Positions 43,735 to 52,312 of a stretch of 64,000 nt of DNA are shown piece after piece; within the stretch, counting starts at the first letter, position 1; each line of letters begins with the position of its first letter. Below the pieces are notes generated by a model. That model was not told the origin of the DNA. It saw only the letters and a list, made by a program, of their open reading frames with translations, and did no database searches. The position numbers and the translations under genes were made by a program. Origin of the DNA: Bacteroidota bacterium (lineage in GTDB: Bacteria; Bacteroidota; Bacteroidia; Chitinophagales; Saprospiraceae); contig WGNL01000026.1 in the NCBI GenBank assembly GCA_016124585.1, positions 1 to 64,000 of the forward strand. The letters run 5' to 3'.

Positions 43735-45660
43735 ATGAAAAGTTTGCGCTTTTTCACTTTTTTCCTTCTTCCGCTTTTTTCGGCCTTATTGATGAATGCA
43801 ACATGGCGACATGCGCATCATCCACCAACTTGGAATCCAGATGCTGGCTATATTCCCTCTTGGACGGAAGGTGCCTCCGTCACCACTTCGTCCAATCAGA
43901 AAGATGCTTTCAATATCATTGATGGCGACCCAAACACGCACTGGCAGTCGGGTGGGGTAGTGCCTGGCAAAGATGAGGGGCTATTAGAAAACATGACCAT
44001 TGATTTTGGGCAACTCCGACCAGTTGGGCAAATACACACACGCCACTGGGCAGGTGAGGTGGGTACCGCCATTTCCACAACACTTTTGCTAAGTTCTGAT
44101 GGAATTTTCTGGCAAAAAGTGGCTGAGCTTGACCCCACATCCCTTCACATGGTCATTACTGTTTTACCGAAGGAAATTAATGCCCGCTACCTCCGTTTGG
44201 AGCACCAACTTGTAAGAAAAGATTGGAACAAGGCATACATATGGGAAGTCAAAGCCTACGATAGGTTTGGCCCCTATGGAGCAATGCCGCCGCCCTCAAA
44301 AGGGCATGTCAGCATCAAAGAAATGCTGGGTGTAAATGGTTATTGGAGCTTTGGTACTGACCAGTATTCCGATCAGCTTGCCCCGCTTGGAGGCCCCTAT
44401 CGTTTCAAGCCTGTTGCTTCGCACCTTCGCAATTACCATGACATGAGCTGGGATTTGAAAACCCCAAGTGACCTCATCGACTTCGTCAAAATGGCCAATG
44501 GCGGTGGTACACCTGCTACTGAGTGGCTCAATTGGGATAGGGAGTACAAGGCATGGCATGAAGGGGCAGGTATGAACGTACAAGCAAGCCTTCAATTTTA
44601 CAAGTTCAAGCCAGAAGACTGGAAAAATCCCAGGGAGGAAGGTCGGCGATATGCCTCGGCATTCACCCGGCATTTCGGTTCAAAAAATGGGAATGGCATG
44701 ATATGTTCCATCGAAGCTGGAAATGAACCTTGGCATTACCCGGCAGAAGTGTATCGGGAAATTTTGCTTGGCATGGCAGAGGGTGCTGAATCCAGCGACC
44801 CTACTGTGGAAGTTTTCCCATGTGCTTTGCAAGCTTTTGACCCAATGGCTGAAAAAAATGGCCCTTGGAAAAATTACATCGGCGACAGGATCACCCCGGA
44901 ATCAGCCAGATTACTTGATGGCATCAACGTCCACTGTTACAGTTACGCCACTAACCAGGATGCTAAAACTTCCTACAATTATGCCTTTGAAAAGGATGAC
45001 CACAAGCGCAGAGGGGTACAGCCAGAGCATAGCAACTCGACCTTTTGGGAAATATTGAATGCCATCCGCTGGCGCAACACAAATATGCCCGGCAAGAAGA
45101 TTTACCTTTCAGAATGGGGCTGGGACAGTGACGGGGCAGGAGAGGACTGTACACATGATGTTTGCGTAAGCGAAGACGCCGCTGCCAAATATGCTGTACG
45201 GGGAGCTTTGATAGCTTCCCGCTTGGGAATTGACCGAGCCACTTGGTTTTTTCATGCAAATGACAAATCGCCCTCCGGTCTCTACACTCGTAGCGGACTA
45301 CTTGGTTCCTCCAAAACAGGTTTTGCCAAGAAAAAAGCTTTTGAGGCATTGGAGTCCTTGGTCGCTATGTTGGGTGACAAATACTTCCTTTCAGTGTTGC
45401 AAGAAAACGAGCATGGCTGGGCTTACCTGTTTGGTAATGCAGGTGGGAAAGCTACCCATTTGGTGGCATGGCGCCCTGTAGACAGCAATGTGGTAGTTAA
45501 TCGTGTGGTAAGTATCAAATTAGGAAAGTGGAAAGCCAAAGCTGCCTATTCTTTGATGGATGAACCTGGCAGAAACGTTCTCCAATATTACGCCACTTAT
45601 AAAAATGGGGAACTGGTACTGAACATCAACGACACACCAATCGTGTTGGAACTGGAATAG
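43735..45660 (+). CDS. Exported glycosidase-like protein: discoidin (F5/8 type C) plus clan-A glycoside hydrolase
   Basis: 641 residues. Signal MKSLRFFTFFLLPLFSALLMNA. Residues about 40-185 form an F5/8 type C carbohydrate-binding domain (NIIDGDPNTHWQSGG ... ARYLRLEHQ). Then a TIM barrel (about 195-560) with IEAGNEPWHYP (acid/base Glu 331, preceded by Asn as clan A requires) and KIYLSEWGWDSDG (nucleophile Glu 460). A small beta-domain closes the protein (LVLNINDTPIVLELE). The GH family number cannot be fixed by eye (GH39- or GH5-like). There is no T9SS tail. It starts 27 nt after the vWA/FGE gene, so it is probably co-transcribed with the MoxR system. Confidence 0.8.
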   Translation: MKSLRFFTFFLLPLFSALLMNATWRHAHHPPTWNPDAGYIPSWTEGASVTTSSNQKDAFNIIDGDPNTHWQSGGVVPGKDEGLLENMTIDFGQLRPVGQIHTRHWAGEVGTAISTTLLLSSDGIFWQKVAELDPTSLHMVITVLPKEINARYLRLEHQLVRKDWNKAYIWEVKAYDRFGPYGAMPPPSKGHVSIKEMLGVNGYWSFGTDQYSDQLAPLGGPYRFKPVASHLRNYHDMSWDLKTPSDLIDFVKMANGGGTPATEWLNWDREYKAWHEGAGMNVQASLQFYKFKPEDWKNPREEGRRYASAFTRHFGSKNGNGMICSIEAGNEPWHYPAEVYREILLGMAEGAESSDPTVEVFPCALQAFDPMAEKNGPWKNYIGDRITPESARLLDGINVHCYSYATNQDAKTSYNYAFEKDDHKRRGVQPEHSNSTFWEILNAIRWRNTNMPGKKIYLSEWGWDSDGAGEDCTHDVCVSEDAAAKYAVRGALIASRLGIDRATWFFHANDKSPSGLYTRSGLLGSSKTGFAKKKAFEALESLVAMLGDKYFLSVLQENEHGWAYLFGNAGGKATHLVAWRPVDSNVVVNRVVSIKLGKWKAKAAYSLMDEPGRNVLQYYATYKNGELVLNINDTPIVLELE

Positions 45661-45787
45661 CACACAGTGGTTATGTTTTGAATTTGAATAAATCTGGCTA
45701 GCTTGCTTTTCTTTGAATTCAAATTCACCAAAATGAGGAGGGTTTCCCATCGTCGTTCTAGATTTTGGAATATCAAAATAATTTTCA

Positions 45788-46306
45788 ATGCCTGTCAAGC
45801 CACCAGTTGAAACTAGCCGAGACCTTAACCCAAAGGCTGTTAAATATTTACAAGATATTCAGTCTCCTTGGAAGCTTTGGCTGTATTTTTTCAAAAATCT
45901 TCCATCTGCGATTTGGTGGGGTATCAGGGTCAAAAGCGCTACAACCCAGCGGACGGAGGTCACAATACCTTTTAGTTGGCGAACGCAGAATCCTTTCCAA
46001 TCTATCTACTTTGCTGCACTTGCGGGCGCTGGGGAATTGTCCACAGGCATCATGGCCAACTTGGCACGTATGTCGGCAGGCAATGTTTCCATGCTTGTGC
46101 TGGAGCAGCGGGCAGAATTTGTAAAAAAAGCCAATTCCACCATCACCTTCACTTGCGAGGATGGTCAAAAGGTATTTGAGGCCGTTGACCTGGCCGTTTC
46201 CTCCCGACAACCTCAGACGGTTACCATGCTTGGCACTGGCCGCAATGAAAATGGCGAGGTCGTCGCACGCGTCTACATCACTTGGACCTTTAAGCTGAGA
46301 GCCTAG
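45788..46306 (+). CDS. DUF4442 hot-dog fold protein (thioesterase-like)
   Basis: 172 residues. IQSPWKLWLYFFKNLPSAIWWGIRV, then TIPFSWRTQNPFQSIYFAALAGAGELSTGIMA and TVTMLGTGRNENGEVVARVYITWTF split the usual DUF4442 blocks. This family has the 4HBT hot-dog fold; the acidic residue in GELSTG sits in the active-site helix. Substrate unknown, presumably an acyl thioester in the cytoplasm. Confidence 0.85.
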   Translation: MPVKPPVETSRDLNPKAVKYLQDIQSPWKLWLYFFKNLPSAIWWGIRVKSATTQRTEVTIPFSWRTQNPFQSIYFAALAGAGELSTGIMANLARMSAGNVSMLVLEQRAEFVKKANSTITFTCEDGQKVFEAVDLAVSSRQPQTVTMLGTGRNENGEVVARVYITWTFKLRA

Positions 46307-46487
46307 TTTATCAGCATTTTTTTGATAAAATCAGTGGTTTGAGTGATGTTGCTCACCAATGCCTATTAACTCCTATGGGTAATTTTGTTACATAAAAACT
46401 GAATCGCAATGCTCAAAAACACGGCAGATTGAACCATGGTTTTACGGTTTCGATGCAGTTCATTTTCTTAAACTAAATCCAAAGGAG

Positions 46488-46691
46488 ATGAAAAAGAACA
46501 TGGGGTCTATCGACAAAATTATCCGGCTCATTTTAGCAGCTAGTATAGCCGTTCTTTATTTTACAGGCACTGTTTCGGGTACTGTTGGCTTGGTATTACT
46601 TATTTTAGCCGTAGTATTTTTTCTCACCAGTCTTGTTTCATTCTGCCCACTATACGCACCGTTTGGCATTTCAACCCGCCCTAAAAAGTGA
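46488..46691 (+). CDS. DUF2892 small membrane protein
   Basis: 67 residues: MKKNMGSIDKIIRLILAA, two hydrophobic helices (about 10-28 and 33-53) and the family ending SFCPLYAPFGISTR. This matches the DUF2892 (YgaP-like inner-membrane) family. AAAGGAG directly precedes the ATG, rare for this window. Function of the family is unclear; it is sometimes linked to rhodanese-type sulfur handling. Confidence 0.88.
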   Translation: MKKNMGSIDKIIRLILAASIAVLYFTGTVSGTVGLVLLILAVVFFLTSLVSFCPLYAPFGISTRPKK

Positions 46692-46713
46692 ACATGCGTT
46701 TTGATGAGCAGTG

Positions 46714-48096
46714 CTAAAAACCTTTGACTGACATATTCAATTTGCCAGTCAATCCAATTCGCACCCGGATGGCGTTGGCAGCGATGAAAACATTGGAGAC
46801 CGTCAAGTCATCCAATAGGCCATTTAGTTGGATGCCTGGAGCGACTTCATAGCTTTGCAACGATTCCTGAATTGATTTTTTGGCATCGTCAAGGTTGTAT
46901 TTCAAATAGAAATCAAGGCTTTCCTGTACCTGCTTTTTTAAGGTTCCTTTGAACAGCCAACTGGTACTTTTCATAAGTGCTTTTTGTGTGCTGAAATCAA
47001 AATCTACATTCTTCAGCTTGATTTGGTTTGCTTTTGCATCGTATTCAGGTAGTGCAATTAAATAGACATCCCCATTGTAACTTCCATTCAGCGTAGTTCG
47101 CACGACAAGCTTGTTGCCTTGGCCGTATAAGCCCATGTCCACCACTTTCACTTGCTTATTTTTATAGGAAAAAACTTCCCCGACCATGTTTTGCTTTGAC
47201 AATTTTTCTGCTTCCTTAAACGGAACTTCGGTATCAAGATATAGTGAGAAATTATCGGCACCGGCATTGGCATAACTAAAATCAGGCAATTTGGAGACAG
47301 CAGAGGCAGCGGGTTTTTCACCTAAAGAAATCCGGGGCTTCGTGATCACGACAACTGTGCTTTCCACTGTAGTTCCATTTGATTTAAAGGGTGTCATGCT
47401 GATGGACTGCGGATTTAAGAGTAACCAAGTGGCGTACTCCTCGGATATTTGAAATGGGTCGTGCATCTCCTTCCAAGTGCGCTCCATTTCTTTTTTCAGG
47501 TCAAAAAGGTTTTTTACTTCTCTGTCAATTGATTTGGCAAATGTGGTACGGCTTTGATTGATGACAAGGTTTGCAATAGGCGTAATTGGCAAGTCAGCAA
47601 ATCCCAATTTGACCACAGGTTCCTTGAGCCATTTGTGGCCATCCAGCATGGTTTGTGTTTCCAAAGACCAATCTGGATTGATTTTGAAGCGAGTTGTAAA
47701 CTCCAACGCAAGCGCCCCGGTAGCTTCCACAGTCGAAAGCACAACGTCTTTTTTAATCCAAAGGTCAACTGGTACCCGGTACTTGATTTCCTGTTCATTG
47801 ATGTCAATTGTAATGTTTTCCTTCTTTTTTGCCCGAACAGCGAGGCCATCATCTTGTAGGTTGTTATCTTCGTAAAGCATGTCGCCAATTCGATCATTGA
47901 TGCTTTTGAGCAGCTCGGTCTTATAAAACTTAAGTGGGATATTGATGACTGAAGGCTCCGGCTCAAGGTTCAAATTGTTGTAGAATTCATCAGGTTTGGC
48001 GGGTTTCGTTGTCTTACAGGCCGGCAAGCATAGAACTAAGGCCAGCAATACTGGCAACTTGAACTTTTGAAATATACTTTTCCCGTTTTTGAGCAT
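46714..48096 (-). CDS. DUF4403 family lipoprotein
   Basis: 460 residues from the ATG at 48096; the frame is open to 48132, but the signal starts at MLKNGKSIFQKFKLP. Lipobox LVLCLPAC with acylated Cys at about residue 27. The body shows the DUF4403 pattern: repeated beta-strand and helix segments such as SVINIPLKFYKTELLKSIND near the start and GIQLNGLLDDLTVSNVFIA near the end. Similar folds (tubular lipid-binding / BPI-like) carry lipids, but no function is established for this family. Divergent from the four-PDZ gene. Confidence 0.85.
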   Translation of the reverse strand: MLKNGKSIFQKFKLPVLLALVLCLPACKTTKPAKPDEFYNNLNLEPEPSVINIPLKFYKTELLKSINDRIGDMLYEDNNLQDDGLAVRAKKKENITIDINEQEIKYRVPVDLWIKKDVVLSTVEATGALALEFTTRFKINPDWSLETQTMLDGHKWLKEPVVKLGFADLPITPIANLVINQSRTTFAKSIDREVKNLFDLKKEMERTWKEMHDPFQISEEYATWLLLNPQSISMTPFKSNGTTVESTVVVITKPRISLGEKPAASAVSKLPDFSYANAGADNFSLYLDTEVPFKEAEKLSKQNMVGEVFSYKNKQVKVVDMGLYGQGNKLVVRTTLNGSYNGDVYLIALPEYDAKANQIKLKNVDFDFSTQKALMKSTSWLFKGTLKKQVQESLDFYLKYNLDDAKKSIQESLQSYEVAPGIQLNGLLDDLTVSNVFIAANAIRVRIGLTGKLNMSVKGF

Positions 48097-48263
48097 TGTC
48101 TTTAATTTGAATTTTTTTTGGCAAAAATACACAGTGGTAATTCAGTGTGGTATGCAACATTTACAATCCTTTCTTGTCATTTCAAATCAATAAAAACAGT
48201 TTCAAGGAATTCCAATTCGTAGAAAATTCCACGCTGGGTTTCCGACACAATAATTTTTAGAAG

Positions 48264-50336
48264 ATGAAGAAAATATATCCAATTCCCTTGTTGGCTCTTT
48301 TAGCTTTTACTGGGCTTATTGCCCAGTCTGGTGGCACCAATTTCAATGTCAGATTGGAACGACTTTCAGAAAAAGTAGATGAATTGGCTGACCGTATTGA
48401 ACTAAGGGCAGAAATCACGGCTGACAATTGGGAGACCCGTGCTGAACGACTTGGTGATCAGGCTGAACGTTTGGGCGAACAGATGGAAGATAAATGGGAC
48501 AACAATTGGTCAATCCGAATTGGCGAACTTGGCAAGTCTATTGGCCAAAACATATGTCCTGAAGTAGCTTTCCTCGGTATCGAAACACATGAACTTTCCT
48601 TTGAAAAAGCTAAAAAACTTGGATTTGAAAACCGATACGGCAGCTATGTTTCCAAGGTAATGGCAAAATCTTCCGCCGAAAAAGCTGGGCTCCAAGCCTT
48701 CGATTATATTTATGGGATAAACGACCAGCGTACCAGCAATAATCAAAACCTTTCCGACATCTTGGAAGATTATGAAGTTGGTGATGAAATTAACCTCCAG
48801 TTTGTGCGCAAGGGCGAAAAAATGACGACCAAAATCAAGCTTGCCAAATACGAATATGAACCCTTTGAAGATGAATCAGCACATCCATTTTTAGGAATAA
48901 GCCCTACTGACGATGAGGACGAAGATGAGTTGAACGGCGTTTCAGTGGACATCGTTGAGAAATCAACTGCTGAAGAAATGGGGCTGAAAGTAGGCGATGT
49001 CATTACTTCAATCAATGGTTTTCCAATATTGGATTGGGATGATGTGACTACTGCCGTGCAAAACACCAAGCCGGGAGAATCCATTGAAGTCCAGTTCATG
49101 AGGGATGAAAAAGCACTCAGTGCCAAAGGTACAATCAAGTCATACGACGAGCTTTATCCAGAAGAGGAGCATGGAAACTGGAATTTGGATATTGATTGGG
49201 ATGAAATTGCAAACGTATCAATCATGCAAGGCGATGATTGGGAGCAACAAGAAGACCAAGACGAAAATAGAGCGTTCATTGGCATCTACACAGATATGAT
49301 TTCCAAAGAAAAGGCCGATAAATTAGGGTTTGACAACCCATTTGGTGCTTATATCACTGGGGTCATCCCAAATTCCGGTGCTGAGCGAGCAGGGCTCAAA
49401 CCATTCGATTATATCTATGGATTCGATGAGTACCGGGCCGGAGCCGAGCAACATCTAGGCCTGATTTTGAAAAAATACAAACCAGGACAAACTGCCACCG
49501 TACACTACATCCGTAGAAGTAAAAGCGCAAAAGCTTCAATCACTTTCACACAGCCGTTTACCGTTGAGAAAGCTGATATGAACAGTTGTGAAGATCCATT
49601 TTTTGGCATCATTCAACTTGACCTAAATGATGAAGGCGTTGTCATTCAGCCAGTTTCAAATTCAACTGCTGCAGAACTTGACCTAAAAGAAGGTGACGTT
49701 GTCACCCAAATCAATGGTTACCCAATGGTTGATTGGCAGGATGTCGCTACAGCCATCGACCTGATGAAGCCCGGTGAAACCATCTACGTAGATTACCAGC
49801 GGAATGGTCGGGCAATGAAGGCATCCAAGCCAATTAAAAGCTATGCACAAACCAAAAACTGTGCAGATTGCAACTGCGGTGGTAAGCCCACTGTTGTTAT
49901 TGCAACTACTCCCAAAATCAACACTGGCCGTGGTTGGGTTAATGAAATAACCACAACTTCTACAGCTCCAAGAGTAAACTTGAATAATGTAAAAACAACT
50001 ATCTCAAGTATCTCTGGCGATGAAACCAATTCTTTGCGAAGCAAGGGCGTACAACTTTCCGAAAGCAATAGTTTAAGTGTGGAAAATATCCAGCTCACAC
50101 CCAACACACAGACAGGGATGTTCAACTTGGACTTCAACTTGCCATCTTCCGGGAACACATTAGTCCGCATTTACAACCTCACTGGCAGGGTACTCTACGA
50201 ATATGATTTGGGTAATTTTAGTGGTAAGTTCAGCGACAGCGTGGATATTTCACAAAACGGAGTGGGAAACTATTTCCTTGAAATCTCCCAAAGTGGAAAA
50301 GTTTTTACAAAAAAAATAACCCTTACCAAGGGCTAA
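48264..50336 (+). CDS. Secreted four-PDZ protein with T9SS type A sorting domain
   Basis: 690 residues. Signal MKKIYPIPLLALLAFTGLIAQ; a helical charged region (about 30-90, RLSEKVDELADRIELRAEIT); four PDZ domains (about 98-190, 205-295, 335-430 and 440-530), each with a GLxxGDxIxxxNG- or GLxxFDYIYG-type binding loop; a Cys cluster CADCNCGG (about 535); a Ser/Thr linker; and a T9SS domain (about 615-690, with TGMFNLDFNLPSSGNTLV, NLTGRVLYEYDL and GNYFLEISQSG). PDZ 1 and 3, and 2 and 4, resemble each other, so the array likely arose by duplication of a pair. No protease domain. Probably a surface scaffold that binds protein C-termini. A terminator follows. Confidence 0.87.
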   Translation: MKKIYPIPLLALLAFTGLIAQSGGTNFNVRLERLSEKVDELADRIELRAEITADNWETRAERLGDQAERLGEQMEDKWDNNWSIRIGELGKSIGQNICPEVAFLGIETHELSFEKAKKLGFENRYGSYVSKVMAKSSAEKAGLQAFDYIYGINDQRTSNNQNLSDILEDYEVGDEINLQFVRKGEKMTTKIKLAKYEYEPFEDESAHPFLGISPTDDEDEDELNGVSVDIVEKSTAEEMGLKVGDVITSINGFPILDWDDVTTAVQNTKPGESIEVQFMRDEKALSAKGTIKSYDELYPEEEHGNWNLDIDWDEIANVSIMQGDDWEQQEDQDENRAFIGIYTDMISKEKADKLGFDNPFGAYITGVIPNSGAERAGLKPFDYIYGFDEYRAGAEQHLGLILKKYKPGQTATVHYIRRSKSAKASITFTQPFTVEKADMNSCEDPFFGIIQLDLNDEGVVIQPVSNSTAAELDLKEGDVVTQINGYPMVDWQDVATAIDLMKPGETIYVDYQRNGRAMKASKPIKSYAQTKNCADCNCGGKPTVVIATTPKINTGRGWVNEITTTSTAPRVNLNNVKTTISSISGDETNSLRSKGVQLSESNSLSVENIQLTPNTQTGMFNLDFNLPSSGNTLVRIYNLTGRVLYEYDLGNFSGKFSDSVDISQNGVGNYFLEISQSGKVFTKKITLTKG

Positions 50337-50355
50337 TTTTAAAGTCACATCCAAG

Positions 50356-50393
50356 AAAAGGCTTGATTGTCAGCGGGCAATCAAGCCTTTTTT
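50356..50393 (+). terminator. Rho-independent terminator after the four-PDZ gene
   Basis: AAAAGGCTTGATTG / CAATCAAGCCTTTT (50356-50369, 50378-50391) forms a perfect 14-bp stem with an 8-nt loop and a T-run. Confidence 0.9.
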
Positions 50394-50447
50394 GCTTCTA
50401 GGTTTCAGCAAATAATTGCTTTGCATAAATTTCTCTGCCACAAACAT

Positions 50448-50479
50448 TTTGATTTCAACCGGAACTATATTTACCTTTG
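50448..50479 (+). promoter_or_regulatory. Bacteroidota-type promoter of the tRNA-His gene
   Basis: TTTG (50448-50451) and TACCTTTG (50472-50479) with 20-nt spacing match TTTG / TAnnTTTG. The expected start site is near 50486, about 45 nt before the tRNA. Confidence 0.65.
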
Positions 50480-50530
50480 CCCCGCTTTAATAAAGCGACT
50501 ATGATTTTTTTCAAACATCATCATTAATAT

Positions 50531-50604
50531 CCCCTTGTAGCTCAGCTGGTTAGAGCGCCGGATTGTGGTTCCGGAGGTCAGCGGTTCGAACCCACTCGAG
50601 GGGA
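50531..50604 (+). tRNA. tRNA-His (anticodon GTG), A73 and no encoded G-1
   Basis: Cloverleaf: acceptor CCCCTTG / CGAGGGG (50531-50537, 50597-50603; one T-G pair), D arm GCTC/GAGC, anticodon stem CCGGA/TCCGG with loop TTGTGGT (anticodon GTG, His), variable AGGTC, T arm AGCGG/CCACT around TTCGAAC with one C-A mismatch at 51:63. The discriminator is A (50604) and CCA is not encoded. The base before position 1 is T, so the G-1 that normally marks tRNA-His is not encoded, and C73 is absent. hisS follows 142 nt downstream. Anticodon and fold are clear; the mismatch is odd. Confidence 0.92.
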
Positions 50605-50608
50605 CTTT

Positions 50609-50642
50609 AAAGCATTACTTCTTCGGGGTAATGCTTTTTTCT
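50609..50642 (+). terminator. Terminator after tRNA-His
   Basis: AAAGCATTAC / GTAATGCTTT (50609-50618, 50628-50637) with a loop containing TTCG, then a T-run. hisS probably has separate or read-through transcription. Confidence 0.85.
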
Positions 50643-50746
50643 TTTCTGAAAACAAGGATTGAATCATAGAACGATGGAAGTATTGAATGCCCTCGTGCCC
50701 TAAGTTCTTCTATCCTTTTGCCCTTCAATCCTTCAACCCATCCAAA

Positions 50747-52312
50747 ATGGAAAGAGGTAACATCCCACGCAAGATCAAAGGTTTTCGGGACATCGATGCA
50801 GACCTGAACGAACTTCGGCAAACTATCATTCGTGAGGCTGCCAAAGTTTATCGGTCCTATGGTTTTGAGCATTGGGATACCCCTGTGCTGGAATATGCCG
50901 ATGCTCTTGGCAAGTACATGCCCGACGAAGATACCGTTGACAAGGGTGTTTATAATTTCCGGAATCCTGAAGAAGAACCAGTATTGCTCGCAGATGGCTC
51001 CGAAATGCGAGACGCTGATGCCAAAGTTGTCATGGAATTTCATCCACTGGCAATGCGGTATGATTTGACTGCACCGCTTGCAAGGGTTTACTCTGAGCGG
51101 CTTTTCATGGATGTAAAACGAGGGCAAATCATGGAATCAAATGCGCCGTTGTTCCGCCGTTTCCAGTATGGGCCCGTGTATCGCTACGAATTGAAATTGC
51201 TGCCTGGCCGCTTTCGGGAGTTCTGGCAACTTGACTTTGACACAGTTGGAACTTCAGACGTAGCTGCTGATGCCGAGGCTTGCATGATTTTGTCCGATGC
51301 TCTTGAAGCTATTGGTTTGGAACGGAGTACATACATCGTGAAAGTCAACAATCGAAAGGTTTTGAAAGGCTTTTTGGAGTCGGTAGGAATCGAAAATGAG
51401 GAGCAGGAAGGTGCCGTTTTACGGGTCATCGATAAGCTGGACAAAATTGGTTGGGACGATGTGAAACTCGAACTTGGACAAGGTAGGATAGATGCTTCCG
51501 GTTCCAAAATTGATGGGCTTGGATTGGCAGAGGTGACGATTGATAAAATTGTTTCTTTTCTCAAATTGGCCACTGGCGTATCCACCCGGCTAGAAGTTTT
51601 GCAAAAGTTTGAAGCAGTAGCTGGCGGCAACCAAACTGCCGCTGAGGGAATTGCTGAACTGAAAAAAATGGATGCACTTTGGGCCAAGCTTGGCTTCGAT
51701 GAAAGCAGAATCACTTTTGACCCATCGCTAATGCGTGGAATGGCCTACTACACAGGCCCCGTTTTTGAAGTGGAATCTCTGCTGACTTACAAGGACGAAA
51801 AAGGTAGGGAACGCAAGGTTGGTTCTATCTGTGGAGGTGGACGTTATGATGGTTTAGTTGAAAAATTGCTCGGCCTGAAAGTGCCTGCCACTGGTGCCTC
51901 TATCGGTGTTGACCGATTGGCAGAGCTGTTGCGGATGGCAAAGCCTGGTGATGTAACGGCGCAAGGCCCTGTTTTCATTGCTTATTTTGACGATGAATTA
52001 CAAACTGAATACTATCGGATTGCTAGGTTATTGCGAAATGCAGGGATTGATGCGGAGGTCTATGTCGGCAATGCCAAAGGCTTCAAAAAAATGAAAAAGC
52101 AGATGTCCTATGCTGATGCAAAAAACTGCCCTTTGGCTATTTTGATAGGCACAGATGAAGCTGCTAAAGGCGTAGCCACAGTTAAAAACTTAAAACTCGG
52201 CAAGGAACTGGAAAGCACCACTACGGATAAACAAACTTGGATTAGTCAGGTCCAACAGGAAGTTGCAATGTCAGATTTGGTAGCATACGTTGAAAAACAA
52301 TTGGCAAAATGA
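50747..52312 (+). CDS. hisS: Histidyl-tRNA synthetase, alphaproteobacterial-like divergent type
   Basis: 521 residues from the ATG at 50747 (MERGNIPRKIKGFRDI); an upstream start at 50687 lacks family sequence. Class II core: motif 1 region RQTIIREAAKVYRSYGFE; motif 2 FRRFQYGPVYRYE then PGRFREFWQLDFDTVG (about 136-164); HisA motif RGMAYYTGPVFEV (about 328); motif 3/HisB GGGRYDGLV and VPATGASIGVDRL (about 363-391); C-terminal anticodon-binding domain. The protein is longer than the common 420-430-aa bacterial HisRS. The wording GRFR-F-Q-D-DTVG and VPATG-SIGV-RL resembles alphaproteobacterial HisRS, the type that recognises tRNA-His without G-1. The adjacent tRNA-His also lacks G-1. Overlaps gmhA by four bases. 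Confidence 0.92.
   Translation: MERGNIPRKIKGFRDIDADLNELRQTIIREAAKVYRSYGFEHWDTPVLEYADALGKYMPDEDTVDKGVYNFRNPEEEPVLLADGSEMRDADAKVVMEFHPLAMRYDLTAPLARVYSERLFMDVKRGQIMESNAPLFRRFQYGPVYRYELKLLPGRFREFWQLDFDTVGTSDVAADAEACMILSDALEAIGLERSTYIVKVNNRKVLKGFLESVGIENEEQEGAVLRVIDKLDKIGWDDVKLELGQGRIDASGSKIDGLGLAEVTIDKIVSFLKLATGVSTRLEVLQKFEAVAGGNQTAAEGIAELKKMDALWAKLGFDESRITFDPSLMRGMAYYTGPVFEVESLLTYKDEKGRERKVGSICGGGRYDGLVEKLLGLKVPATGASIGVDRLAELLRMAKPGDVTAQGPVFIAYFDDELQTEYYRIARLLRNAGIDAEVYVGNAKGFKKMKKQMSYADAKNCPLAILIGTDEAAKGVATVKNLKLGKELESTTTDKQTWISQVQQEVAMSDLVAYVEKQLAK

Noticed and set aside
45765-46210. Alternative frames over the DUF4442 gene (both strands)
   Set aside because: The 45788-46306 frame has clear DUF4442 blocks; the others are shadows.
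46714-48096. DUF4403 protein as part of the four-PDZ transcription unit
   Set aside because: It is on the opposite strand; the genes diverge from a shared intergenic region.
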